64,000 bases of DNA from UBA2357 sp041916775 (lineage in GTDB: Bacteria; Pseudomonadota; Gammaproteobacteria; Burkholderiales; Rhodocyclaceae). Below are positions 1 to 8,685 of the stretch, one piece after another (position 1 is the first letter of the stretch; each line of letters begins with the position of its first letter). The stretch covers positions 1 to 64,000 of the forward strand of contig JAYRYZ010000028.1 of NCBI GenBank assembly GCA_041916775.1. The letters are read 5' to 3'. The position numbers and the translations under genes are program-made. Under the pieces are notes generated by a model. That model was not told the origin of the DNA. It saw only the letters and a program-made list of their open reading frames with translations, and made no database searches.

Positions 1-125
1 ACTTCGACCGACTTGGCGTGCCCCGGCTCTCATGACCTCAACTGCTCGAACCGCCCGGTGCGGACCCGCATGCCGGGTGGTGTGGGAGGGGAACGGTCAG
101 GTAAGCTGACCGCCCCTATCCCGAT
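1..125 (+). mobile_element. 3' end of a group II intron (domains V and VI)
   Basis: RNA-level structure, not coding. Domain V folds at 50-81: lower stem CCCGG (54-58)/CCGGG (73-77), extended by 50-53/78-81; a two-base bulge TG at 71-72; distal stem TGCG (59-62)/CGCA (67-70) closed by the tetraloop GACC. Domain VI follows at 84-122: GGGAGGGG (84-91) pairs with CCCC (113-116) and CCC (120-122), topped by CGGTCAG (94-100)/CTGACCG (106-112). A118 stays unpaired as the branch-point adenosine and sits 7 nt before the predicted 3' splice site after GAT at 123-125. These are the canonical geometries of bacterial group II introns. The rest of the intron, including any reverse transcriptase gene, lies upstream of the window. 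Confidence 0.85.
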
Positions 126-225
126 TTGGGGACTCGCGTTTCATGCCTCACCGGATGATACGCGTGCAACATGCATGCCGCAGACTCGGGTCTTCGGTTG
201 TCTCTCCTCCTTCAAGGATTCGCTC

Positions 226-927
226 ATGCGCTCTCTCAATTTCATCGGTGGTGAGAAAGGGGGCGTCGGCAAATCGGTCGTTGCCCGGTTGCTGGCGCAG
301 TATTTCATCGACAAGGGTCGCACCTTCACCGGCTTCGACACCGATCGCTCGCACACGACCTTTGCGCGCTTCTACAGCGACTTTGCAGCGCCCGTGGTGG
401 TTGATCGTTACGAGGGGCTGGATACGGTCGCGACTGTTTTCGATGGTCTGGCTGATGATTCCCGGCACAGCGTGATCGTCGACCTGGCCGCGCAGACGGC
501 TGCACCGCTGGCGCGCTGGATCAAGGATTCGGATGTGCTCGTGCTGATGTCGGAGTTGGGCGTTTCGGTCAACTTCTGGCATCTGGCCGATGCAGGCAAG
601 GATTCGGTGGATCTTCTCGGCAGCCTTGTCGATACCTATGGCGCCGGACCGAACTATGTGGTGGTGCGCAACCATGGGCGCGGATCCGACTTTTCGCAAC
701 TCGATCAATCCGACGCCCTCAAGCGCGCCCTCGAACTGGGCGGCAAGGTGGTGAATCTTCCGGAGTTGCACGAGGCGAGCATGCGCAAGATCGATCGCCA
801 GGGGGCGAGCTTCTGGTCGGCGATCAACAGTCGCGACGGCGCGGATGCGCTGGGCCTGCTGGAGCGCCAGCGGGTGAAGAACTGGATGCGTAACACCTAC
901 GCGATGCTGGACGATCTGCCGCTCTAG
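226..927 (+). CDS. Orphan ParA/MinD-like P-loop ATPase
   Basis: 233 residues. The N terminus carries a deviant Walker A box, KGGVGKS at residues 11-17, typical of the ParA/MinD/CobQ superfamily. An A'-like segment with D38 and D40 follows, then a Walker B-like strand ending in D86 (IVDLA). The family binds ATP and usually positions DNA or protein cargo. The ATG at 226 is chosen because AAGGA lies just upstream and the P-loop then falls at the normal N-terminal position; a longer frame reaching to 13 would run through the group II intron. No parB-like gene or centromere-type repeat is visible, and the next gene is unrelated, so I do not assign it to plasmid or chromosome partition. The function remains open. 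Confidence 0.8.
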   Translation: MRSLNFIGGEKGGVGKSVVARLLAQYFIDKGRTFTGFDTDRSHTTFARFYSDFAAPVVVDRYEGLDTVATVFDGLADDSRHSVIVDLAAQTAAPLARWIKDSDVLVLMSELGVSVNFWHLADAGKDSVDLLGSLVDTYGAGPNYVVVRNHGRGSDFSQLDQSDALKRALELGGKVVNLPELHEASMRKIDRQGASFWSAINSRDGADALGLLERQRVKNWMRNTYAMLDDLPL

Positions 928-1023
928 CAGGCGGTGGCGAGTGCGGCGCGCATGGCCTTTTCAGATGCTGCCCGATGACCGCAGTGGCCGGTGTCGGAGC
1001 ATGAACACAGGACGAACGACACG

Positions 1024-1869
1024 ATGCGACAACTTACCCCTTCCGGCCAGCAGGCCGTCAATGACATCGCGCAGCGGCATGGCTTCAGCGCGGACGCGGT
1101 GATGTCCATGCTCGAGTCGGTCATCAACGGCAACGGCAGCATGGCGCAGTTCAACCACCCGGAGTTCTGCGGCGCCGGCCAATGGATGCGCGGTGGCATG
1201 ACCATGGTTTCCGACATGTTCAACAACTACCTGAAAGGGCGCGTCGATGGCCTGTGCGCAGAGCTCTCCAATCTCGTGCTCAATCAGCCCGATCTGGTGC
1301 AACAGGGCAGCTTCCAGTCGCAGTCGCAGTCGGGCGGAGCGGGGTACGGGCAGCAGCAGAGCAGCGGGGGCTGGCAGCAAGGCGCGGCGCAAGGGAATGC
1401 TTCCAGTCTGTTCGTGCCGCCCGGGCCGGACTGGTGGGGCCCCGAACTGCGCTTCCCGAACAGCACGGGTGCGCAGAACGGCGTGCGCTACGCCTACTTC
1501 GCCCAGGCTTGCCGGCTCGCGATCGAGGTGGGTGGCACGGTCACCATTTACGACACCTTGAATCACCAGATCGGTGGCTTCTCGCAGCAGCAGTCCTGCG
1601 GCGGTTCATTGAGCTTTACCAGCCAGTTCGGCCTGATCGATGTCGCGAGCCTGCCGGTCGTGTCGGTGAATGGCGTGCCGGCTGCAGCCCCCGTGCAGGC
1701 ACCCTATCAGCCACCCCATCAGTCGCAGCATCCGACGTCGGATTGGCAGCCCGGCGCGGGCCAGGATGTGTTTGCGACGATCGAGCGGCTCGCCGAGCTG
1801 CGCGCCAAGGGCGTGCTGAGCGACGAGGAGTTCGGCGCCAAGAAGGCGGAGCTTTTGTCCAGGCTCTGA
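1024..1869 (+). CDS. SHOCT-domain protein of unknown function
   Basis: 281 residues. The N-terminal ~95 residues are predicted to be helical and rich in M/N/Q. A Gln/Gly/Ser-rich linker follows around residues 100-130, then a central ~90-residue globular part, a Pro/Gln-rich spacer, and a C-terminal SHOCT motif (about residues 247-281). The SHOCT motif has the usual pattern of LxELRAKGVLSDEEFxAKKAELL. SHOCT is a short oligomerisation/anchoring module and says nothing about reaction type. No signal peptide or membrane segment is visible. ATG 1024 is preferred, with AGGA about 13 bases upstream; a GTG at 991 would add 11 residues. The central domain was not recognised. Confidence 0.7.
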   Translation: MRQLTPSGQQAVNDIAQRHGFSADAVMSMLESVINGNGSMAQFNHPEFCGAGQWMRGGMTMVSDMFNNYLKGRVDGLCAELSNLVLNQPDLVQQGSFQSQSQSGGAGYGQQQSSGGWQQGAAQGNASSLFVPPGPDWWGPELRFPNSTGAQNGVRYAYFAQACRLAIEVGGTVTIYDTLNHQIGGFSQQQSCGGSLSFTSQFGLIDVASLPVVSVNGVPAAAPVQAPYQPPHQSQHPTSDWQPGAGQDVFATIERLAELRAKGVLSDEEFGAKKAELLSRL

Positions 1870-1898
1870 GTATTGCCGACAGGCGCGCCCAGGGGGCT

Positions 1899-3932
1899 TC
1901 AGCCTGGATGGCGCAGGTCCAGGCAGTACTCGCCAAGCCCGGCGCGCGCTGCCGATGGAGGGGCCTCCGGCGGCACCGTGCTCATCACGAGACGTTCGGC
2001 GCGCCGCTGCGCAGCGTCTGCGAGGTCCGTGGGGAGGCCGTCGTAAGGCAGGTTGCCAGGGCGCCACTCGTGCAGGGTGAGCGCGCGCACATCGGCCAGA
2101 CCCGGGTGCTGCAGGTGGATCGTGACCGGACTCTGGTCGTGCAGCGTGGGATGCAGTCCGGTACTGGGCGTGAAGCTGCGATAGCGGATCGAGAACACTT
2201 TCAGCGGCCCGTACGCATCCACTTCGTCGCGCCACGGCAAGGAAATGCCGCGCGCGAGCGCCTGCCAGCCCGTCCAGGCGATGGGCACATCGGCGTCTCC
2301 GCGTGCGCCGGAAACAGGGCGGAGGCGCAGCTCCACCCGCGTGGTGCTCGAGTCGATGAGACGTGACGATCCGCCCTGCTCGGGGCTCGCAGCATCGCCC
2401 AGCAATGGCCAGAACTCCAGCCCGCGTCGCAGTTCGAGCGTCGCGCCGGGGAGCGATACGCTCGCCCAGTAGCGGAACTCCTCCCGGCGCAGTACGGATT
2501 CGATCGCCTCACCAAGGCCGAAGCCCGCCTGTTCGAGCGCATCCAGCACGGCGCGCAGATCCTGTTCGAGATAGAAGGGCAGCGCAAAGCGTTGGTGCAG
2601 CGCCCGGCCCCAGTCGATGAGCGGGCCCTCGTAGTCCTCTGTCATCAGCATCGCGGTGATCGCGCGCAGCAGGCAGGCGAGCGCGGTGGCGCGCTCCGGC
2701 GTGTGCTGCATGCGCAGCGCGCGGAACTCGACCAGGCCGAGCAGACCACGGCCGGGATGGAAGGGGTTGCACAGCTTCTCGATGTTGATCTCGGCGCGGT
2801 GGTTGTTGCCCGACACGTCACACAGGAACGGCGACAGGCTGCGCCACAACATCGCCGCGTCGGCATCCGGCGTGCGTGCGAGCAGCGCCAGCGTCAGCGC
2901 GAGCTCGTCGAACGCGTCGCTGCCACGCTCGTCGGCGCGTGCCGACTGGCCGCTGCTGCCGACGAAGTCATGGGAATACAGATAGGACAGGCTGGGGTGG
3001 TGGTTCAGGAAGCGTACAAGTCGGGGCAGCAGGCGCGGCTCGATGATGAAGGGGCTGGAAGCAGGCGAGGGGCCGCCGAGGGTGATCTGGCCGCCACCGC
3101 CCGAATCTGCCACCGTGCCGTTGAAGTAGAGGCGGTAGGTGGAGAGCCCCTGCGTCGCCGCTGCGTCATAGAGCATGTGGCTGCGGGCGAGGAACTCCGC
3201 CGCGTCGGCGCTGGGGGCGGCATTGACCTCGATGACCGCCGGGTCGGGGGTGATCGTGGTGAGTTCGACGGTGTCGTCCATGGGTGGTAGCTCGCCGGCG
3301 ATGATCAACTGCTGCACCCCTGCGGCAGTAGCGGAACGCGCTATGCAATCCAGCAGCGCGAGGCATTCCGTTACCGACGCGATGGCGGGCAGATCGATCC
3401 AGGCTACCGCGTCGCCATCTACCGCTTCACGGCGCAGCGTGAAGGTCAGGGGATGTGCGCAGTCGCGTGCGGCATGGAGATCGATGGTGTCGCTGTAAGG
3501 GCGTTCCCCTCGCTCCACGCGCCAGCCGGCTTGACAGAGTGCGCCCGTGATTGCTTCCGCCCAGTCGTCCAGCGTTCCCGTCCAGGGCATGCCAGGGGCT
3601 GCCAGGAGAGGGTCGGGCGGCCCCTCCCAGCAATGCGCGCCATCGCGGCGCCGGTAGAGGCCATAGTTCCAGCGGGGGGCTTCCTCGCCCGGATAACGGC
3701 GCCCGGTACTGCGCAGCACCGTGCTGCCAGGGTATGCCTGCGCGAGCACCGCCAGCATCGCGCGTGCGCGCGCTTCCTTGGTTCCGCCTAGGGCACTTCC
3801 CAACCACTCCGGCGACTGGGCGTGACGGTCCGTGAAGGTCGGTTCGGCGCCTACCCAGATCGTCATTCCACGCGCTGCGAGCGTCGCGTCATGGTGGCGG
3901 ACTGCGTTGGCAAAGGCTTCACTGTTCCACAT
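1899..3932 (-). CDS. Stand-alone DUF2126 (putative amidoligase-like) protein
   Basis: About 677 residues. The N terminus (WVGAEPTFTDR near residue 30) and the body match the DUF2126 region. That region normally forms the C-terminal half of very large (~1100 aa) proteins that begin with a transglutaminase-like cysteine protease domain. Here the transglutaminase part is absent: upstream on this strand lies the TerC-like gene. DUF2126 has been proposed to resemble amidoligases/glutamine synthetase-fold enzymes, which is family-level knowledge and not proven here. ATG 3932 follows a GAGGG motif; an in-frame GTG lies at 3944. No signal peptide is seen. Its partner enzyme, if any, is not in this window. 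Confidence 0.75.
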   Translation of the reverse strand: MWNSEAFANAVRHHDATLAARGMTIWVGAEPTFTDRHAQSPEWLGSALGGTKEARARAMLAVLAQAYPGSTVLRSTGRRYPGEEAPRWNYGLYRRRDGAHCWEGPPDPLLAAPGMPWTGTLDDWAEAITGALCQAGWRVERGERPYSDTIDLHAARDCAHPLTFTLRREAVDGDAVAWIDLPAIASVTECLALLDCIARSATAAGVQQLIIAGELPPMDDTVELTTITPDPAVIEVNAAPSADAAEFLARSHMLYDAAATQGLSTYRLYFNGTVADSGGGGQITLGGPSPASSPFIIEPRLLPRLVRFLNHHPSLSYLYSHDFVGSSGQSARADERGSDAFDELALTLALLARTPDADAAMLWRSLSPFLCDVSGNNHRAEINIEKLCNPFHPGRGLLGLVEFRALRMQHTPERATALACLLRAITAMLMTEDYEGPLIDWGRALHQRFALPFYLEQDLRAVLDALEQAGFGLGEAIESVLRREEFRYWASVSLPGATLELRRGLEFWPLLGDAASPEQGGSSRLIDSSTTRVELRLRPVSGARGDADVPIAWTGWQALARGISLPWRDEVDAYGPLKVFSIRYRSFTPSTGLHPTLHDQSPVTIHLQHPGLADVRALTLHEWRPGNLPYDGLPTDLADAAQRRAERLVMSTVPPEAPPSAARAGLGEYCLDLRHPG

Positions 3933-3973
3933 GTATCTTCGCACCCTCGCGTGAGGTTGGTTGGCATGGCGGT

Positions 3974-4975
3974 TCAGGCGCGGTGGCGCAAGGAACTCCA
4001 GAACGACGCGCCGATCAGGAGTGCACCGATGAGGCCGGTAACCACCTCGGGCACATGCATATGTACGCTGAGGATCATGATCACCGCGAGCGCGCCGATC
4101 GCCCAGAACGCACCGTGTTCGAGATAGCGGTAGGCGGTGAGCGTGCCCTTGTAGACCAACATCAGCGTGAATGAGCGTACGAACATCGCCCCCACCCCGA
4201 GGCCGATCGCGATGATCGGCAAGCTGTTGGTAAGCGCGAAGGCACCGATGACACCGTCGAAGCTGAAGGATGCATCCAGCAACTCCAGATACATGAAGCC
4301 TGCGAATCCGGTCTTGACCACGGCGGTGCCTGCCTCGTTCGGCTCACCGCCCATGATCGCGCCGAGGCCGTCGGCGAGGATGTAGGTGATCAGGCCCCAG
4401 ATGCCGGCGACGATGAACTCCGAGCGCGTGTCGGTATCGCCCACATAGGCGGCACTGATCAGCAGCGTGAGTAGCGCCAGCAGGATCTGTGCGGCCTCGA
4501 GGCGACCCAGCCGCGTCAGCGGCGCCTCGATGAAGCCGAGCCAGTGGTGATCCTTGTTCGAGTCGATGAAAAACTTGAGAAACACCATCATCAGGAAGCT
4601 GCCACCGAAGGCAGCGATCTCGTGATGTGCGGAGGTGAGGATGCGCGCGTACTGCGCCTCATCGAACAGTGCCAGGTTCAACACCTCGACCGGCCCGAGG
4701 TTCGCGACCACACCGACGATCGCGAGCGGAAACACGATGCGCATGCCGAACACGGCGATGAGGATCCCCCACAGCAGAAAGCGCTGCCGCCACTTCTCAT
4801 CCATGTGCTCGAGCACCGTGGCGTTAACCACGGCGTTGTCGAATGACAGCGAGGTCTCGAGCACCGCCAGCACCGCGACGATGAACGCGCCTGCCGGACC
4901 GCCGAGCAAGTAGCCGCCGACGATGCCGGCCAGCGTGAGGAAGATCGACCACTTGAAGTAATGCAGGTTCTGCAT
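3974..4975 (-). CDS. TerC/DUF475-family integral membrane protein
   Basis: 333 residues with about nine hydrophobic segments. Two acidic motifs embedded in membrane segments are typical of the TerC/DUF475 superfamily: ETSLSFDNAVVNATVL in the N-terminal third and ELLDASFSFDGVIGAFALT in the C-terminal half. Both share an S-F-D core, suggesting an internal repeat. Members are proposed metal-ion (Mn2+/Ca2+) exporters or tellurite-resistance components; DUF475 itself is uncharacterised. The gene is divergent from trmA, with about 115 bp between start codons. No tellurite operon genes are nearby, so a metal homeostasis role is only an inference. Confidence 0.8.
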   Translation of the reverse strand: MQNLHYFKWSIFLTLAGIVGGYLLGGPAGAFIVAVLAVLETSLSFDNAVVNATVLEHMDEKWRQRFLLWGILIAVFGMRIVFPLAIVGVVANLGPVEVLNLALFDEAQYARILTSAHHEIAAFGGSFLMMVFLKFFIDSNKDHHWLGFIEAPLTRLGRLEAAQILLALLTLLISAAYVGDTDTRSEFIVAGIWGLITYILADGLGAIMGGEPNEAGTAVVKTGFAGFMYLELLDASFSFDGVIGAFALTNSLPIIAIGLGVGAMFVRSFTLMLVYKGTLTAYRYLEHGAFWAIGALAVIMILSVHMHVPEVVTGLIGALLIGASFWSSLRHRA

Positions 4976-5089
4976 GAGTATTCCGGGACTTGTGCAATGC
5001 GCAATCGTACCGCAGCACGGCAGCGGACGAAGGGGCTTTCGGGTATATTCGCGGCCTTGTCCCCGACCGCCGCTGCCAAAGCCTTCGCC

Positions 5090-6181
5090 ATGCCATTGCC
5101 CGATTTTGATCCCGCTCGCTACGCCGCGCAGCTCGATGAGAAATGTGCGCGCTTCAAGCAGGATTTTGCCGGGCTCGGCTTGCCAGATCCACTTGTGTTC
5201 GCGTCAGCCTCGAGCGGCTACAGGTTGCGTGCCGAGTTCCGCATCTGGCATCACGGCGGGCGCATCGACTACGCGATGTTCGACCCGGAGTCACCGCGCA
5301 GCCCCGTTCTGATCGACGCGTTTCCTCCGGTTGCGGCACGCATCGCCAAGGCGATGCCGGTGCTGCGCGATGCCGTGATGGCCGACCCGTTGCTGTTGCG
5401 CAAGCTCTTCCAGGTGGAGTTCCTGTCTACGCTCAGTGGCGAACTGATGGTCAGCCTGGTGTACCACCGCCCGCTGGACGCATCTTGGGACGACGCTGCC
5501 CGCACAGTGGCCGCGTTGCTCGATGCGCAGGTGATCGGCCGCAGCCGCGGGCAGAAGCGGGTGCTCGCGCGCGACTGGGTGCTCGAATCCTTCGAGCTCG
5601 AAGGACGTGTGCTGCAGTACCAGCAGATCGAGGGAAGCTTCACCCAGCCCAACGGCGGCGTCAATCGGCACATGCTGCGCTGGGCGCGCGGGGTGGCCGC
5701 CTCCGCGGGCGGGGATCTGCTCGAGCTCTACTGTGGCAACGGCAATTTCACGGTCGCCCTGGCGCCATTGTTTGGCCGTGTGCTTGCCACCGAGGTCAGC
5801 AAGTCCTCGGTCGGGGCGGCTGCCTACAACCTTGACGCGAACCAGGTCAGCAACGTCACCCTCGTGCGCATGTCCAGCGACGAGATCAGCGATGCCATGG
5901 CGGGCGGCAGGGTCTACCGGCGCATGCGCGATGTGGATCTGAGCGCATACCGCTTCACGACCCTTTTCGTCGATCCGCCGCGCGGCGGCCTTGATGAAAC
6001 AACGACCCGCATGGCGCGCGGGTTCGAGCGGGTGCTCTACATCTCATGCAATCCCCGCACCCTGTTACGGGATGTTGCTGCACTCAGCGACACGCACTCC
6101 ATACAGGCGGCCGCCGCCTTCGACCAATTTCCCTACACCGATCACCTCGAGTGCGGGCTGCTTCTCGTCCGTAAGCCCTGA
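5090..6181 (+). CDS. trmA: tRNA (uracil-5-)-methyltransferase TrmA
   Basis: 363 residues, close to the 366 of E. coli TrmA. It makes m5U54 (ribothymidine) in the T loop of tRNAs (and tmRNA) from S-adenosylmethionine. The SAM-binding motif ELYCGNGNF lies at residues 212-220, DPPRGGLD at 295-302, the catalytic nucleophile C320 in the SCNP motif, and the general base E354 in the C-terminal DHLECG. No TRAM domain or iron-sulfur cysteine cluster precedes the Rossmann fold, which separates TrmA from RlmC/RlmD. ATG 5090 is chosen because it gives the family length; in-frame starts further upstream would read through the shared promoter region with the TerC-like gene. Confidence 0.95.
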   Translation: MPLPDFDPARYAAQLDEKCARFKQDFAGLGLPDPLVFASASSGYRLRAEFRIWHHGGRIDYAMFDPESPRSPVLIDAFPPVAARIAKAMPVLRDAVMADPLLLRKLFQVEFLSTLSGELMVSLVYHRPLDASWDDAARTVAALLDAQVIGRSRGQKRVLARDWVLESFELEGRVLQYQQIEGSFTQPNGGVNRHMLRWARGVAASAGGDLLELYCGNGNFTVALAPLFGRVLATEVSKSSVGAAAYNLDANQVSNVTLVRMSSDEISDAMAGGRVYRRMRDVDLSAYRFTTLFVDPPRGGLDETTTRMARGFERVLYISCNPRTLLRDVAALSDTHSIQAAAAFDQFPYTDHLECGLLLVRKP

Positions 6182-6254
6182 GCCTGCACCGCGCGCCTGC
6201 GAGACAGTCTTTCTCGGCGTGCATGACTCTTGCCCAAGCTCAAAAGCCGCATAT

Positions 6255-6281
6255 TCAAGAAGCGCTATATTGAGCCGATAG
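6255..6281 (+). promoter_or_regulatory. Sigma-28 (FliA) promoter for the chemoreceptor gene
   Basis: TCAAGAAG at 6255-6262, an exact 11-base spacer, then GCCGATAG at 6274-6281. The enterobacterial FliA consensus is TAAAGTTT-N11-GCCGATAA, so the -10 half matches 7 of 8. It lies 80 bp before the chemoreceptor ATG at 6362 and matches the motifs found in front of the motility genes at 45-50 kb. Confidence 0.75.
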
Positions 6282-6361
6282 AAATCAGGCTTCTGCCTTT
6301 CGCAACACGCGAGAGCTGGAAGCCGACCTCGGGCAGTGCGCCCGTTCTCCGGGAAGCGATC

Positions 6362-7993
6362 ATGACAACACCCATTTCGATCCGCACCCAGCTGACCTTG
6401 CTGGTGGTGCTGACCTGCGGCCTTTTCATCGCGACGATTGCCGGCACCCTGTGGCAGATGGGTGTCGGACAGGACAGGATGCTCGCCTTCATCGACAAGG
6501 AACTGGCGGTGGAGCGGGAGGTGACGCGCGCCTATGCGCAGGGTCTGCAGATGGGGCAAGCCCTGCGGAACATCTTTCTTGACCCTGACAATCCGCAGGC
6601 CTACGAGAACTTCGAGCGCGCAAGTCTCGGTTTCGACGAGGCGATGGCGAAGGTCCGCGCCGGTGGCGCTGCGTTGAAGGGGGGGCAGGCCGCTGTCGAC
6701 CGATTTGCGGCGATTCGCGCCCGTTGGGCTCCGCTGCAGAAGCGCGTCATCGATCTCGTGCGAGCGGGTGAGGCCGAGCGCGCCCTGCAGGTACTGGTCA
6801 AGGAGGAAACGCCGGCATGGCGCGAGATCCGCGCTGCCTTGCTGGAGCAGATCGAGCACCTGAGCGGGCTGACCGCGTCCTTGCGCGAGGCGACCGACAG
6901 CGGCCTGGAGCGTGCCCGTTCGATTGCTGTGGGGGCGACGCTGGTGGCGTTGCTTGCGTGCGTTTTCATCGCATTGTTCGTGATCCGTCACCTCATCACC
7001 CAACTGGGCGGCGAGCCTGCGTATGCGTCCAGCGTGGCGCGTCGCGTTGCGGCCGGTGCGCTGGACGAGCCTGTCGAGGTCAATGGCCGCGCATCGGACA
7101 GTCTGCTGGCGGCGATGCGCGCGATGCAGCACGAACTGGCCGGAACGATCCGTCAGATCCGGGCAAACGCCGACGATGTCGCCGACGCGATCGGTGGCTT
7201 GCACGCCGAACAGGCGAACCTGGCCACGCGGTCTGCTGCCCAGCGCGAGGCAGCGATGTCCATCGAGGGCACGATCCGTGCGTTGATAGCCAACATCGAT
7301 GATGTCGCAAGGCGTTCCGATGATGCAGATCAGCTGACCAGGCGAACGCGGGAGCGCGTCGATTCTGGCGGGCGCCTGATCGGCGATGCGTCGGAGGCGA
7401 TCAAACGGATCTCGGACCGGATGACGGCATCGTCCGAGGTGATGAGCGCTCTCGGCAGCAGCGCGGCCAGCATCTCCAATGTCGTCAAGGTGATCGAGGA
7501 AGTGGCCCAGCAGACCAACCTGCTCGCCCTCAATGCGGCCATCGAGGCCGCGCGCGCGGGTGAGCAGGGGCGCGGGTTTGCAGTGGTCGCCGACGAGGTG
7601 CGCAAGCTTGCCGAGCGCACCGCGCAATCCACGCATGAGATCGCCGGCATGATCCGGCGTGTTCAGGAAAGTGCCGACGAGGCGGTCGCGAGCATGGATG
7701 CGGGCCGCGAACTCGCGCGTGTCGGCGTCGACAAGGTGCAGGTTGCGCGCGAAGCGATCGAACAGCTCGCGATCGACGCGGGCGCACTCCACGAGTTGGT
7801 GACGTCCATGGATGACGTGCTGCGTCAGCAGCGCGGTGCCAGCAACGAGATCAGCACCAGCGTCACCGACATCGTCTCGATGAGTGACGACAATCACCGC
7901 GCCGTCGGCAACTCTCTGGCGCATGTCGAGCAACTGCGCGGTCTGGTGCTGTCGCTCGAGGAGACCGTCAGGCGCTTTCGCGTCGGCACCTGA
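6362..7993 (+). CDS. Methyl-accepting chemotaxis protein
   Basis: 543 residues. Transmembrane segment 1 covers about residues 10-31. A periplasmic region of ~155 residues follows that looks like an all-helical four-helix-bundle sensor. Transmembrane segment 2 is at 188-208, and a HAMP-like linker leads to the long cytoplasmic coiled-coil signalling domain. The invariant hairpin tip, EEVAQQTNLLALNAAIEAAR with the following GRGFAVVADEVRKLAERT, lies at about 379-420; this binds CheA/CheW. No C-terminal CheR pentapeptide is present. The ligand is unknown. The gene stands alone, 40 kb from the che cluster, but has its own FliA-type promoter. ATG 6362 is preferred, with GGAAG seven bases upstream. 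Confidence 0.93.
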   Translation: MTTPISIRTQLTLLVVLTCGLFIATIAGTLWQMGVGQDRMLAFIDKELAVEREVTRAYAQGLQMGQALRNIFLDPDNPQAYENFERASLGFDEAMAKVRAGGAALKGGQAAVDRFAAIRARWAPLQKRVIDLVRAGEAERALQVLVKEETPAWREIRAALLEQIEHLSGLTASLREATDSGLERARSIAVGATLVALLACVFIALFVIRHLITQLGGEPAYASSVARRVAAGALDEPVEVNGRASDSLLAAMRAMQHELAGTIRQIRANADDVADAIGGLHAEQANLATRSAAQREAAMSIEGTIRALIANIDDVARRSDDADQLTRRTRERVDSGGRLIGDASEAIKRISDRMTASSEVMSALGSSAASISNVVKVIEEVAQQTNLLALNAAIEAARAGEQGRGFAVVADEVRKLAERTAQSTHEIAGMIRRVQESADEAVASMDAGRELARVGVDKVQVAREAIEQLAIDAGALHELVTSMDDVLRQQRGASNEISTSVTDIVSMSDDNHRAVGNSLAHVEQLRGLVLSLEETVRRFRVGT

Positions 7994-8007
7994 GCCCTGA
8001 CGTGCGT

Positions 8008-8598
8008 TCAGGTGCCTTGGTGCAAGCGCTCGGCGAGCCTGACAACGGCGCCTGCGACGGCTTCGAGCGCGGTCGAGGTACGCGCCTCGACGGGCTTGCC
8101 GTCGGCGCCGAAGGCCTTGTTCGCGAACGGAATCCCCAGTTGATCCGGGACCACCAGAAAGCCCAGGTTGGACAGATACTGCCGAGTGTGCTGCAAGGAG
8201 CGAATGCCCCCCAGTGCACCGGGCGACGCTGTGGCAATGCCTGCAGGCTTGCCGCGAAAGTGCAGTGTGCCCGAACGACCTGGGTCTCCAGGCAGCGGAC
8301 GCGATAGCCAGTCGAAGGTGTTCTTCACCAGCGGTGAGAAAAAGCCGTTGTACTCCGGCCCCGCGAGCAGTAAGCCGTCGTGTCCGGCGAATACGCTCTG
8401 AAGCCGTGCGGCTGCATCGGGCAAACCCTCGGCCGCTTCCAGATCGCCGTCGTAGAGTGGCAGGGGATAGTCGGAAGGCTCGATCCAGGTGGTCGAGGCG
8501 CCCGCGCGCTCCGCTGCGTCCTTGAGTGCGAGCGCGGTGATGCGGTTGAGCGAATCGCGGCGTGCGCTGCCGGTCATGATGATCAGGCGTACGGGCAT
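8008..8598 (-). CDS. NADPH-dependent FMN reductase (flavodoxin-like)
   Basis: 196 residues with a flavodoxin-like fold. The FMN phosphate-binding loop GSARRDSLNR sits at residues 10-19, and the PEYNGFFSPLVKNTFDW segment starts at 81; both are signatures of the NADPH-dependent FMN reductase family (SsuE/ChrR/ArsH/YieF relatives). Such enzymes reduce FMN, quinones, chromate or azo compounds with NAD(P)H. The precise substrate cannot be read from the sequence. It is cytosolic, convergent with the chemoreceptor gene (14 bp apart) and downstream of a diguanylate cyclase gene on the same strand, with no evident functional link. Confidence 0.85.
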   Translation of the reverse strand: MPVRLIIMTGSARRDSLNRITALALKDAAERAGASTTWIEPSDYPLPLYDGDLEAAEGLPDAAARLQSVFAGHDGLLLAGPEYNGFFSPLVKNTFDWLSRPLPGDPGRSGTLHFRGKPAGIATASPGALGGIRSLQHTRQYLSNLGFLVVPDQLGIPFANKAFGADGKPVEARTSTALEAVAGAVVRLAERLHQGT

Positions 8599-8685
8599 GA
8601 AGGGTTCTCCGGTGGATATCGGTTCAGAGACAGGCTGAAGCGCTACAGGTTCGTTCCAAGGTGTGACGATACCAGGCGCCGCGTG

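Noticed and set aside
6065..7933. Open frame of about 620 codons antisense to the chemoreceptor
   Set aside because: The sense frame has a perfect chemoreceptor signalling hairpin; the antisense product has no recognisable features.
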